Below, in pieces: positions 4,610-10,887 of a stretch of 10,887 bases of DNA (positions within the stretch are counted from its first letter, which is position 1; every line of letters starts with the position of its first letter). The notes below the pieces were generated by a model. It saw nothing but the letters and a program-made list of their open reading frames with translations. It was not told the DNA's origin and searched no databases. The translations under genes were made by a program, and so were the position numbers. The DNA comes from UMGS1532 sp045594795. Its GTDB lineage: Bacteria; Bacillota; Clostridia; Oscillospirales; Acutalibacteraceae. The DNA lies in assembly GCA_045594795.1 (NCBI GenBank), contig JAZNZF010000011.1:1-10887 (forward strand), in the 5' to 3' direction.

Positions 4610-5518
4610 CTACATTACAGCGGCAACGGCAAGCATTTCCCGTATTCGCTTGTATATACCATTAGCTTCACAAATTGGTAACGGATTGGTACCAAAACCA
4701 CATTCTATTGTAAAACCGGGCTTATTAAAACAATATGAAAACCAATCCTTAAAGCCACCGCAAGAGGATAAATAATCGGGCGTAGATAAAGCATAACCCG
4801 AGAGCATAGAAAATATTTCTGCCATTTGGGTTTCCACCCTGTTATACTTATTGTAACCATAATAAATGACCTCCCCTTGCGTGTGCAAAGCAATAGCACA
4901 GCTTGGGTTAAGTAGTCTACAGAGGGTCATTAAAGCAACCGTTTCCGGCTCGGAAGCCGAAGAAAATCCACCAAACATACCGCAAGAATACGTGCAAATA
5001 CCACGGCTTTTTTCTATACTGCTAAGCCTTTCCCAATCGGCAGGAAAGTTGTGATTAATATCAACTCCGTTTAGGTTTGCTTTCCAAGCTCTGTAATTAC
5101 CTTTGCATATAGAATTGACCTTATTAATTTTAGTTTTAGGCAATAAATCTATATTATTTTGGGCAATATCGCAGCCGTCGGGATTAAGCATTGGCACAAA
5201 AATTACGCTCTTTTGTCTTAACGCTCTGCTAAAGTCTATACCGCAAAATAAAGTTTTTCTGCTAATACTAAAACAAATTTCATATATAAACATTAATAAC
5301 AAGGTTGTAGTTATGTACTCGTTTCCGTGCACCGAGGCAACAAATAAGGTTGCATCTCTACTCTGGCCTATTCGCAAAGCGCTGAGTTTTTTACCCGATA
5401 CACTACTTCCAAAACATGATTTTTTTAAAAATTTGTAATTATCACAAAGGCTTTCTATAGCTTTATCACATTTTTCACTTGTATATGCTATAGGTTCAAT
5501 TATACTATCCACTAACAT
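4610..5518 (-). CDS. M14 family zinc metallopeptidase
   Basis: About 300 residues of carboxypeptidase-A fold. Numbering from a TTG at 5557 (so the ATG here is residue 14), the motifs are VHGNEY (zinc ligands H77 and E80), NPDG (125-128), NGVDINHNFP (163-172), LHTQGE (zinc ligand H225) and FTIECGFG (catalytic E285). The usual Asn-Arg substrate pair of carboxypeptidases is Asn-His here (N168-H169), which points away from a classical C-terminal carboxypeptidase. A gamma-D-glutamyl-diamino acid peptidase acting on peptidoglycan fragments is a plausible alternative. There is no signal peptide, so it is probably cytoplasmic. Start choice: AAGGGGG (5521-5527) lies only 2 nt before the ATG at 5518 but 8 nt before a GTG at 5512, so the GTG may be the true start. 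The TTG at 5557 has no ribosome binding site and abuts the divergent NUDIX start. Confidence 0.88.
   Translation of the reverse strand: MLVDSIIEPIAYTSEKCDKAIESLCDNYKFLKKSCFGSSVSGKKLSALRIGQSRDATLFVASVHGNEYITTTLLLMFIYEICFSISRKTLFCGIDFSRALRQKSVIFVPMLNPDGCDIAQNNIDLLPKTKINKVNSICKGNYRAWKANLNGVDINHNFPADWERLSSIEKSRGICTYSCGMFGGFSSASEPETVALMTLCRLLNPSCAIALHTQGEVIYYGYNKYNRVETQMAEIFSMLSGYALSTPDYLSSCGGFKDWFSYCFNKPGFTIECGFGTNPLPICEANGIYKRIREMLAVAAVM
5479..5506 (+). promoter_or_regulatory. Possible promoter for the NUDIX gene
   Basis: TTGTAT (5479-5484), a 16-nt spacer and TATACT (5501-5506) would start transcription near 5513, giving a leader of about 45 nt. The -10 box is good (five of six) and the -35 box weak (three of six). 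The promoter lies inside the first codons of the divergent peptidase gene, so the two genes would share their control region. Confidence 0.4.
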
Positions 5519-5557
5519 TTCCCCCTTACAAATACTTATGAAAGAGGTTTTAAACAA

Positions 5558-6106
5558 ATGAATTTAGAAGAAAAAACTATTAAACAAAACTATATCTACA
5601 AAGGTAGAATAATTAATCTTCGTGTAGATGAGGCTGAAATTCCAAATGGTGCTATTAGAACACGCGAGGTAGTAGAACACAGCGGCGGCGTTTGTGTAGT
5701 GCCCATAACAGACAAAAACGAAATCATTACCGTAAAACAGTTTAGATATCCTTATATGGAGGTTATAACCGAAATACCCGCTGGTAAAAGGGATATTAAC
5801 GGTGAAGAGCCTTTGCAAACTGGCATACGCGAACTAAAGGAAGAAACAGGCTGCATCGCCGATGAATTTATATTTTTGGGTGAGTTATATCCAAGCCCCG
5901 GATATTGCGGAGAAATAATTTATATGTACGCCGCAAAAGGCTTGCATTATGGCGAAACGAACCCCGACGATGATGAGTTTTTAGAAATAGAAAAAACACC
6001 AATAAACACACTTGTAGACAAAATTTTAAGCGGTGAAATTAAGGATTCTAAAACCCAAGCAGCTATTCTAAAGGTCAACGAACTAATAAGACAAGGCAAA
6101 CTATAA
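5558..6106 (+). CDS. NUDIX hydrolase, ADP-ribose pyrophosphatase type
   Basis: 182 residues, cytoplasmic. The layout is that of bacterial ADP-ribose pyrophosphatases. A beta-strand N-terminal part has YKGRIINLRVDEAEIP (14-29) and REVVEHSGGVCVVP (36-49), with KQFRYPYMEVITEIPAGK (60-77) before the Nudix box. The box reads E83, then RELKEETG (91-98), carrying the catalytic Mg2+-binding glutamates. The reaction would be ADP-ribose to AMP and ribose 5-phosphate. One oddity: the segment between AGK and the first box Glu is one residue longer than the canonical G-x5-E spacing (GKRDINGE). AAAGAGG at 5541-5547 sits 10 nt before the ATG, a slightly long gap. It is divergent from the M14 peptidase gene, with starts about 40 bp apart, and ends at a strong hairpin shared with hppA. 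Confidence 0.92.
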   Translation: MNLEEKTIKQNYIYKGRIINLRVDEAEIPNGAIRTREVVEHSGGVCVVPITDKNEIITVKQFRYPYMEVITEIPAGKRDINGEEPLQTGIRELKEETGCIADEFIFLGELYPSPGYCGEIIYMYAAKGLHYGETNPDDDEFLEIEKTPINTLVDKILSGEIKDSKTQAAILKVNELIRQGKL

Positions 6107-6111
6107 ACAAA

Positions 6112-6139
6112 AAACGAGCTATGAATCCATAGCTCGTTT
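6112..6139. terminator. Bidirectional terminator between the NUDIX gene and hppA
   Basis: A perfect 12-bp stem AAACGAGCTATG (6112-6123) / CATAGCTCGTTT (6128-6139) with a 4-nt loop AATC lies between two convergent genes. It starts 5 nt after the NUDIX stop and ends 17 nt before the hppA stop. A and T tracts flank it on both sides. Confidence 0.88.
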
Positions 6140-6156
6140 AATTGTATCTGCTTAAT

Positions 6157-8259
6157 TTATCCAAACAAGTGTACGCTGTAAACTAAAGCTGCGAACACGA
6201 TTGAAACCATTGATAAAAGCTTAATAAGGATATTAATTGATGGGCCGGAGGTATCTTTAAATGGGTCGCCTACTGTATCACCAACAACTGCAGCCTTATG
6301 TGAATCGCTGCCTTTACCGCCGTGAACGCCGCTTTCGATATACTTTTTAGCATTATCCCAAGCACCGCCCGAGTTAGACATAAATATTGCCATTAAAAAT
6401 CCCGTAGCTGTAGCGCCCGCGAGCAAGCCAACAACGCCTTTATAACCAAGCAAAAGGCCAACTAATACAGGAACAACTATTGCAACAAGTGTTGGAAGTA
6501 CCATTTCGCGAAGACTTGAGCGTGTGCAAAGGTCAACGCAAGACGCATAGTCGGGTTCTGCTTCACCGGTCATTAAGCCCTTAATCTCTTTAAACTGGCG
6601 GCGCACCTCAATAACAACAGACTGTGCTGCCTTGCCAACAGATTCCATAGTAAATGCTGCAAAAACGAAGGGTAAGCAAGCGCCTACAAACAAGCCAACA
6701 AGTACAAGCGGGTCCATAATATCAAACGCCTCGGTTATGGTTTCACCTGCATTTGCTGCAACCGCCTTGATTTTATCAATATAAGATGCTACAAGCGCAA
6801 GTGCTGTTAGTGCAGCAGAGCCAATAGCAAAACCCTTACCCGTTGCGGCGGTTGTGTTACCAAGCGAATCGAGAGCATCTGTACGCTCGCGTACTTTTGG
6901 TTCAAGACCTGCCATTTCGGCAATACCGCCTGCATTATCGGCAACAGGACCGTAGGCATCGGTTGCAAGTGTAATGCCAAGTGTTGAAAGCATACCAACA
7001 GCTGCCAATGCAATACCATAAAGTCCACTTGATGCGGAAGCAGCACCACCACAAACGAAATATGCAATTAAAATACATACGCCGATAATAATAATTGGTA
7101 AAACGGTGGAAAGCATACCAAGACTTACACCGCCTATTATAATTGTTGCAGAGCCTGTAAGGCTTGTATCGGCAAGCTTTTTGGTAGGTTTGTAGGTGTC
7201 AGATGTGAAATACTCGGTAGCACTACCTATAAGAACACCTGCAACAAGACCTGCAAGAATTGCAAAATAAAAATGAATGTCACCTAAAATAAAATAGGTT
7301 AAGGGAATAGCAAGAACAGCTATTAATATAGCGCTTGTGTTAGTACCTCTGCTTAATGCTTTTAGTAGCATTTTTTGGTCTGTTTTCTCGCCGGTTCTTA
7401 CAAGGAAGGTACCCAATATTGAAGTTAAAATACCGAGAGCTGCAAGTATTAACGGTAACGCCATAGCTCTGATATCGCCCGCAAATGCAGAAACGCCCAA
7501 TGCCGAAGCTGAAATTATAGAGCCTACATAGGACTCGTAAAGGTCAGCGCCCATACCTGCAACGTCACCCACATTATCACCTACATTATCGGCAATAACC
7601 GCAGGGTTACGAGGGTCATCTTCGGGGATGCCTGCTTCAACCTTACCAACAAGGTCGGCACCAACGTCGGCAGCCTTTGTGAAAATACCACCACCAACAC
7701 GCGCAAAAAGTGCCATTGATGAAGCACCCATACCGAAAGTAAGCATTGCGCTTGTGATTTCAGTAGCTTGCAGTTTAAATACAAATTTTAACAAAATAAA
7801 CCATACAGAAATATCAAGTAGGCCTAAGCCAACAACAGTAAAGCCCATAACCGAGCCTGCAGAAAAGGCTACACGTAAGCCTTTATTAAGTCCATCAATA
7901 CAAGCGTTTGCTGTACGGGCGTTTGCGGCGGTAGCAATTTTCATACCGATATATCCCGAAAGACCTGAGAAGAAACCGCCTGTAATAAATGCAAATGGAA
8001 CGAACCAAGTTAGCAAACCTAATGCCGCCATTAAAGAGAGCACCACAAACATACAGACAAAGAAGATGCCAACTATTTTATATTGGCGTTTTAGGTATGC
8101 GTTTGCGCCCTTTCTGATTGATGCAGAAATTTTCTGCATACGTTCGTTGCCTTCGGAGAACTTCATAATCTTTCTTGCAGTAAACACCGCAAATATAAGA
8201 GCAATTAAAGCACCCGCAAGAGCAAGAAAAGGTACGCCGTTGTTAAGAAATTTTTCCAA
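6157..8259 (-). CDS. hppA: Membrane-bound K+-dependent pyrophosphatase, probably Na+-translocating
   Basis: 700 residues, the usual length, with many hydrophobic segments consistent with the 16-helix fold. It hydrolyses pyrophosphate and pumps cations across the cytoplasmic membrane. Active-site motifs are present: GGIFTKAADVGADLVGKVEA (190-209), EDDPRNP (213-219), DNVGDNVGDVAGMGADL (224-240), DNAGGIAEM (441-449) and DTVGDPFKDTSGPSIN (661-676). In the K+ selectivity motif GNTTAATGKG (467-476) Ala471 and Gly474 replace the Lys and Thr of K+-independent enzymes, so it should be K+-dependent. Glu242 in ADLYESYVGS is at the gate position seen in Na+-pumping members such as Thermotoga maritima, so Na+ transport is my inference. 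The start is TTG with GGGAG 6 nt upstream, downstream of a near-consensus promoter. Monocistronic. Confidence 0.95.
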   Translation of the reverse strand: MEKFLNNGVPFLALAGALIALIFAVFTARKIMKFSEGNERMQKISASIRKGANAYLKRQYKIVGIFFVCMFVVLSLMAALGLLTWFVPFAFITGGFFSGLSGYIGMKIATAANARTANACIDGLNKGLRVAFSAGSVMGFTVVGLGLLDISVWFILLKFVFKLQATEITSAMLTFGMGASSMALFARVGGGIFTKAADVGADLVGKVEAGIPEDDPRNPAVIADNVGDNVGDVAGMGADLYESYVGSIISASALGVSAFAGDIRAMALPLILAALGILTSILGTFLVRTGEKTDQKMLLKALSRGTNTSAILIAVLAIPLTYFILGDIHFYFAILAGLVAGVLIGSATEYFTSDTYKPTKKLADTSLTGSATIIIGGVSLGMLSTVLPIIIIGVCILIAYFVCGGAASASSGLYGIALAAVGMLSTLGITLATDAYGPVADNAGGIAEMAGLEPKVRERTDALDSLGNTTAATGKGFAIGSAALTALALVASYIDKIKAVAANAGETITEAFDIMDPLVLVGLFVGACLPFVFAAFTMESVGKAAQSVVIEVRRQFKEIKGLMTGEAEPDYASCVDLCTRSSLREMVLPTLVAIVVPVLVGLLLGYKGVVGLLAGATATGFLMAIFMSNSGGAWDNAKKYIESGVHGGKGSDSHKAAVVGDTVGDPFKDTSGPSINILIKLLSMVSIVFAALVYSVHLFG

Positions 8260-8289
8260 AATAATCTCCCTTTCTTTTGTGTTATTTTA

Positions 8290-8318
8290 ATAATATATTA
8301 ACCGAACCACATTGTCAA
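8290..8318 (-). promoter_or_regulatory. Sigma-A promoter for hppA
   Basis: On the minus strand a perfect TTGACA (plus 8313-8318), a 17-nt spacer and TATTAT (plus 8290-8295). The predicted start near 8283 gives a leader of about 24 nt carrying the GGGAG site before the TTG start. This supports the TTG at 8259 as the true start. Confidence 0.8.
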
Positions 8319-8505
8319 GTATTTAACAATGCTTTCTATTGTTTTTTACAATTACCACAATTTATTTTACTATTTTTAACATAAAAACGTAAAAATTAAA
8401 TACTTTACTTAAAAATAATCTAAATAAATTACACCAACTAAATTTTTATTTGCATTTTAAATTTAATATATTACCTTGTTTTAATTTGCTATTAGTATTT
8501 AACAA
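8319..8505. other. AT-rich intergenic stretch without a recognisable feature
   Basis: Between the hppA promoter and the terminator of the GH3 gene lies about 190 bp of very AT-rich sequence, rich in TTTTTA and AAATTA tracts. I see no credible ORF, RNA gene or strong hairpin. It may simply be spacer, or an upstream A/T-tract element for the hppA promoter. Confidence 0.5.
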
Positions 8506-8542
8506 AAAGCATAACCACATACATACTTAGTGGTTATGCTTT
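8506..8542 (-). terminator. Intrinsic terminator of the GH3 gene
   Basis: A perfect 13-bp stem AAAGCATAACCAC (8506-8518) / GTGGTTATGCTTT (8530-8542) with an 11-nt loop lies 8 nt after the GH3 stop codon. Read on the minus strand it ends in GCTTTTTG, a T-run suited to minus-strand termination. Confidence 0.85.
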
Positions 8543-8550
8543 ATTTGTAA

Positions 8551-10203
8551 TTATTCTTTTCTTGGGCCGGGCTTGATATATGGCATCTCGCCTTTAAATT
8601 CAATCTCACCGAATATACCTTTTATAAAAGCTTCTTGTGCTTCTTTGCTAAGGCTGTAAGCATGTGCAAATATATTAAGATTGCTATAAAAATCGTAATA
8701 TACGTATGGAGAACCAAGTGAAACACCTACCGATTTTTCTACACCCTTTGTAAACGCATAGAAAAACGTAGCACACTCGTCACCATAGAAGCTTGATGCG
8801 CCCATAGGTGCATGGGTATAAAGATAGCCCGCATAAATAATAAGGTCACTTTTAGCATCAATCTCTGCCATTTCCTCGGTAGACGATATACGTCTTTGAA
8901 CCGATACTGTCATTCCCCTGTCTTCTAAAGCCGCTTTCATATGCTTTAATGCTTCAAAAGCTCTGTCAACATGTGCTGAGCAGACTATAGTTACGTTTTT
9001 AATTTTTGAGGCATCCAATGGAAGCTGGTTGTTTTTATCGCACTCTAAAGTAACAGCAAGCTCTGATACCTTACGATTATGCTCGGCAATTTCGTTTTGC
9101 AAGGCATCGTTCATTATAACTGGTTCTTCGTCGCATTTTGAGAATAAGCCTAACTTTTCTTTCATATCGAGCACACGAGAGCAAGCGTCATTAATTCGGT
9201 CTTCGCTAATTCTTCCGTCTAACACAGCCTTTTCAACAACATCTATGTACTTAAAGTCGCGTACACCTAAAATCATATCATTGCCGGCGTTAATAAGCGC
9301 AACAAATAAATCCTCAGGATTAGGATAAGCTGCGTTTAGAGCTGCCATATCAATACCGTCGGTAATAACAACACCCTTAAAGCCCATTTTCTTTTTAAGA
9401 AGGCCCTTAATAATTTTATCAGATAGCGTTGCGGGTAAATAATTGCTACCAAGCTTTCTATCGTCTATTGCAGGAAAGCCCATATGGGAAATCATAACCG
9501 ACATAACACCGATATCGAACATATTTTTAAAAGCTTTACCCTGTAGCTTTTTCCAATCTCTATATGAAGTACCTATTACCGCAGGAGAGAAATGGGCATC
9601 TCTATACTCTGTTTGGTCTGCACCGGGGAAATGCTTTACGGTTGCTGCAACTCCATTATCCTGAAGACCTAATATCATACCCTTAGAAAGTTCTTTAAGT
9701 TTTTTAGGCTCGTCGGACATTGAGCGCATAATTGAAATAGCCGAGAACCTTGAAGGTATATCCATAACAGGCGCCCAGTAATAGTTACAGCCACCACTTT
9801 TTGCCATTTTTGCTTGCATAACACCATACTCATAGGCAAGCTCGTATGAATTTGCAGCAGCAACGGTAGGTGCTGTTACAATCTCTTTAAAATTAGTAGC
9901 AAAGGTTTCGCCCATAGGGTCGGTAGCAGAAAGCACGGGAATGGGAAGCATATCGTTAATTTTATTTATCCAATCACGATAGTACTCGCTATCCTGTAAA
10001 TTTTCACCTACTATACCTGTAAGATTTACAATAGTCATAGCAAGGTTGCCGCAGTTCCAAATGTTTCCAATAGGATTATCTTTTAAATACTCTTCAATAT
10101 TTCCGTGATTAATAAAATCAGCCAACTGCATAACGGCAGTTTGACCAATTTTTTCGCGCAAGGTTAATTCTGAGAGCATTGGTTTTTTAGTAAATTTTCT
10201 CAT
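8551..10203 (-). CDS. Glycoside hydrolase family 3 enzyme, beta-N-acetylhexosaminidase-like
   Basis: 550 residues. A GH3 barrel domain spans about 11-355: LTLREKIGQTAVMQ (14-26), the KHFPG loop (190-194) continuing to D202-A-H204, and the nucleophile Asp282 in VVITDGIDMAAL. The Asp-His pair after KHFPG is the acid/base dyad typical of NagZ-type GH3 enzymes, which favours release of GlcNAc over glucose. The rest (about 390-550) resembles a reduced second GH3 domain. There is no signal peptide, so it is probably cytoplasmic and acts on imported muropeptides or chitin/glycan fragments. Single-domain NagZ proteins are about 340-400 residues, so this is a two-domain form. The ATG start has AGGTG 8 nt upstream and a consensus-like promoter behind it. 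It is a single-gene unit with its own terminator. Confidence 0.88.
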   Translation of the reverse strand: MRKFTKKPMLSELTLREKIGQTAVMQLADFINHGNIEEYLKDNPIGNIWNCGNLAMTIVNLTGIVGENLQDSEYYRDWINKINDMLPIPVLSATDPMGETFATNFKEIVTAPTVAAANSYELAYEYGVMQAKMAKSGGCNYYWAPVMDIPSRFSAISIMRSMSDEPKKLKELSKGMILGLQDNGVAATVKHFPGADQTEYRDAHFSPAVIGTSYRDWKKLQGKAFKNMFDIGVMSVMISHMGFPAIDDRKLGSNYLPATLSDKIIKGLLKKKMGFKGVVITDGIDMAALNAAYPNPEDLFVALINAGNDMILGVRDFKYIDVVEKAVLDGRISEDRINDACSRVLDMKEKLGLFSKCDEEPVIMNDALQNEIAEHNRKVSELAVTLECDKNNQLPLDASKIKNVTIVCSAHVDRAFEALKHMKAALEDRGMTVSVQRRISSTEEMAEIDAKSDLIIYAGYLYTHAPMGASSFYGDECATFFYAFTKGVEKSVGVSLGSPYVYYDFYSNLNIFAHAYSLSKEAQEAFIKGIFGEIEFKGEMPYIKPGPRKE

Positions 10204-10233
10204 ATCAAATGCACCTACATTGTTTTTTATTTG

Positions 10234-10262
10234 ATTTTATCATACCGCATACTTTTTTTCAA
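10234..10262 (-). promoter_or_regulatory. Sigma-A promoter for the GH3 gene
   Basis: On the minus strand TTGAAA (plus 10257-10262), a 17-nt spacer and TAAAAT (plus 10234-10239), each five of six matches to consensus. The predicted start near 10227 leaves a leader of about 24 nt containing the AGGTG ribosome binding site. Confidence 0.7.
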
Positions 10263-10290
10263 TAGACAAAATTATATTTTGCTAATAATA

Positions 10291-10334
10291 AAAAGCCAGC
10301 TATCACAATAAAGATTGTGAATAGCTGACTTTTT
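10291..10334 (-). terminator. Intrinsic terminator of groEL
   Basis: A long stem pairs 10291-10309 with 10315-10334, with one base bulge and one G-U wobble in the minus-strand RNA. In that direction it ends in GGCTTTTTATT. It lies 8 nt after the groEL stop codon. Confidence 0.82.
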
Positions 10335-10342
10335 AATTAATA

Positions 10343-10887
10343 TTAATACATTCCGCCAGCAGATGCTGCGGCTGCTGCAGCTGCTGCATTAGCTGCGGCT
10401 GCATCTTCTTTCTTTTCTGCTACCAAAGTTTCGGTAGTAAGAACCATAGCGGCAACCGAAGCTGCGTTAAGAAGTGCAGAACGTGTAACTTTAGTTGGGT
10501 CAACGATACCTGCTTTTAGCATATCGGTATATTCCTCTCGATAAGCATCAAAGCCGTAGTTAGTTTTGCCGGATGCTATAATCTTATCAATTATAACCGA
10601 GCCCTCTAAACCTGCGTTTGCGGAGATTTGGCGGATAGGTGCTTCTAATGCCTTAAGCACAATGCAAACACCTGTTTTTTCGTCACCATCGGTTGAATCT
10701 ACAAGTGACTTTACAGCGCCCATAGCATTGATTAAAGCAACACCGCCGCCGGCAACGATGCCCTCTTCAACTGCGGCCTTAGTAGCAGCGAGCGCATCCT
10801 CGATGCGAAGCTTATTTTCCTTCATTTCAATTTCTGTTGCGGCACCAACCTTGATAACTGCAACCCCGCCCGAAAGCTTAGCAAGTC
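10343..10887 (-). CDS. groL: Chaperonin GroEL, C-terminal part
   Basis: The visible 180 or so residues are the C-terminal third of the 60-kDa chaperonin. They begin in frame at the window edge with LAKLSGGVAVIKVGAATE, continue through EDALAATKAAVEEGIVAGGG, and include the ATP-site region GFDAYREEYTDMLKAGIVDP and the closing VTRSALLNAASVAAMVLTTE. The Met at 10825 is internal, not a start. The protein folds other proteins in a double ring with GroES; its own start and groES would lie beyond 10887. The tail is odd: instead of GGM repeats it has 13 alanines in 15 residues, then GGMY. The stop is followed by a strong terminator. Confidence 0.96.
   Translation of the reverse strand, partial: LAKLSGGVAVIKVGAATEIEMKENKLRIEDALAATKAAVEEGIVAGGGVALINAMGAVKSLVDSTDGDEKTGVCIVLKALEAPIRQISANAGLEGSVIIDKIIASGKTNYGFDAYREEYTDMLKAGIVDPTKVTRSALLNAASVAAMVLTTETLVAEKKEDAAAANAAAAAAAASAGGMY

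Noticed and set aside
4548..4775. 75-codon plus-strand frame starting at the DUF378 terminator
   Set aside because: Its start lies in the terminator stem and upstream of the antisense promoter, it has no ribosome binding site, and it then runs antisense to the M14 gene.
7628..8290. 220-codon plus-strand frame antisense to hppA
   Set aside because: It lies wholly opposite the strongly recognised hppA coding sequence and its promoter. Its composition (many Pro, Ala, Ile, Lys) is what the complement of this gene would give.
10343..10825. Treating the Met at 10825 as the start of a short GroEL-like gene
   Set aside because: The GroEL reading frame continues without a stop to the window edge with conserved sequence (LAKLSGGVAVIKVG), so this Met is internal.

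Overview
The window looks like a chromosomal segment of a low-GC anaerobic Bacillota, most likely class Clostridia (Oscillospiraceae/Ruminococcaceae-like). The pointers are AGGAGG-type ribosome binding sites, frequent TTG starts, sigma-A promoters, many intrinsic terminators, a K+-dependent membrane pyrophosphatase, a compact CotJC/manganese-catalase-family protein and a DUF378 protein. The organism call is inference from gene content and style.

Left part (1-2723): the 3' half of a tRNA-Pro(TGG), with encoded CCA and a terminator, then a gene-poor stretch of palindromic AT-rich repeats. Next is an AT-rich two-gene cassette. The first gene is a 556-residue protein with three treble-clef zinc-ribbon repeats, a Vsr/DUF559-like nuclease domain, then three more repeats. 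The second is a DUF2513 protein. After the cassette come a 15-bp inverted repeat and a short sequence that again looks like a tRNA-Pro 3' end (ACTCCGACCA), followed by a strong terminator. This resembles a small island at a tRNA-Pro gene, but no recombinase is visible inside the window.

Middle part (2724-6139): mostly single-gene units, several closed by strong hairpin terminators. They are a manganese-catalase family protein (+), a small protein that reads like an eroded Mur-ligase middle domain (-), a DUF378 two-helix membrane protein (+), an M14 metallopeptidase (-) and, only about 40 bp from the peptidase start, a divergent NUDIX ADP-ribose pyrophosphatase (+).

Right part (6140-10887): three minus-strand housekeeping genes. 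They are hppA (K+-dependent, probably Na+-translocating pyrophosphatase), a cytoplasmic GH3 beta-N-acetylglucosaminidase-like enzyme, and the C-terminal third of GroEL, which ends in an alanine-rich tail instead of the usual GGM repeats. hppA and the GH3 gene have near-consensus sigma-A promoters. The M14 peptidase, the GH3 enzyme and possibly the Mur-like protein all point to peptidoglycan fragment handling, but they are not one operon. The least ordinary part is the repeat-nuclease cassette and its att-like flanks.
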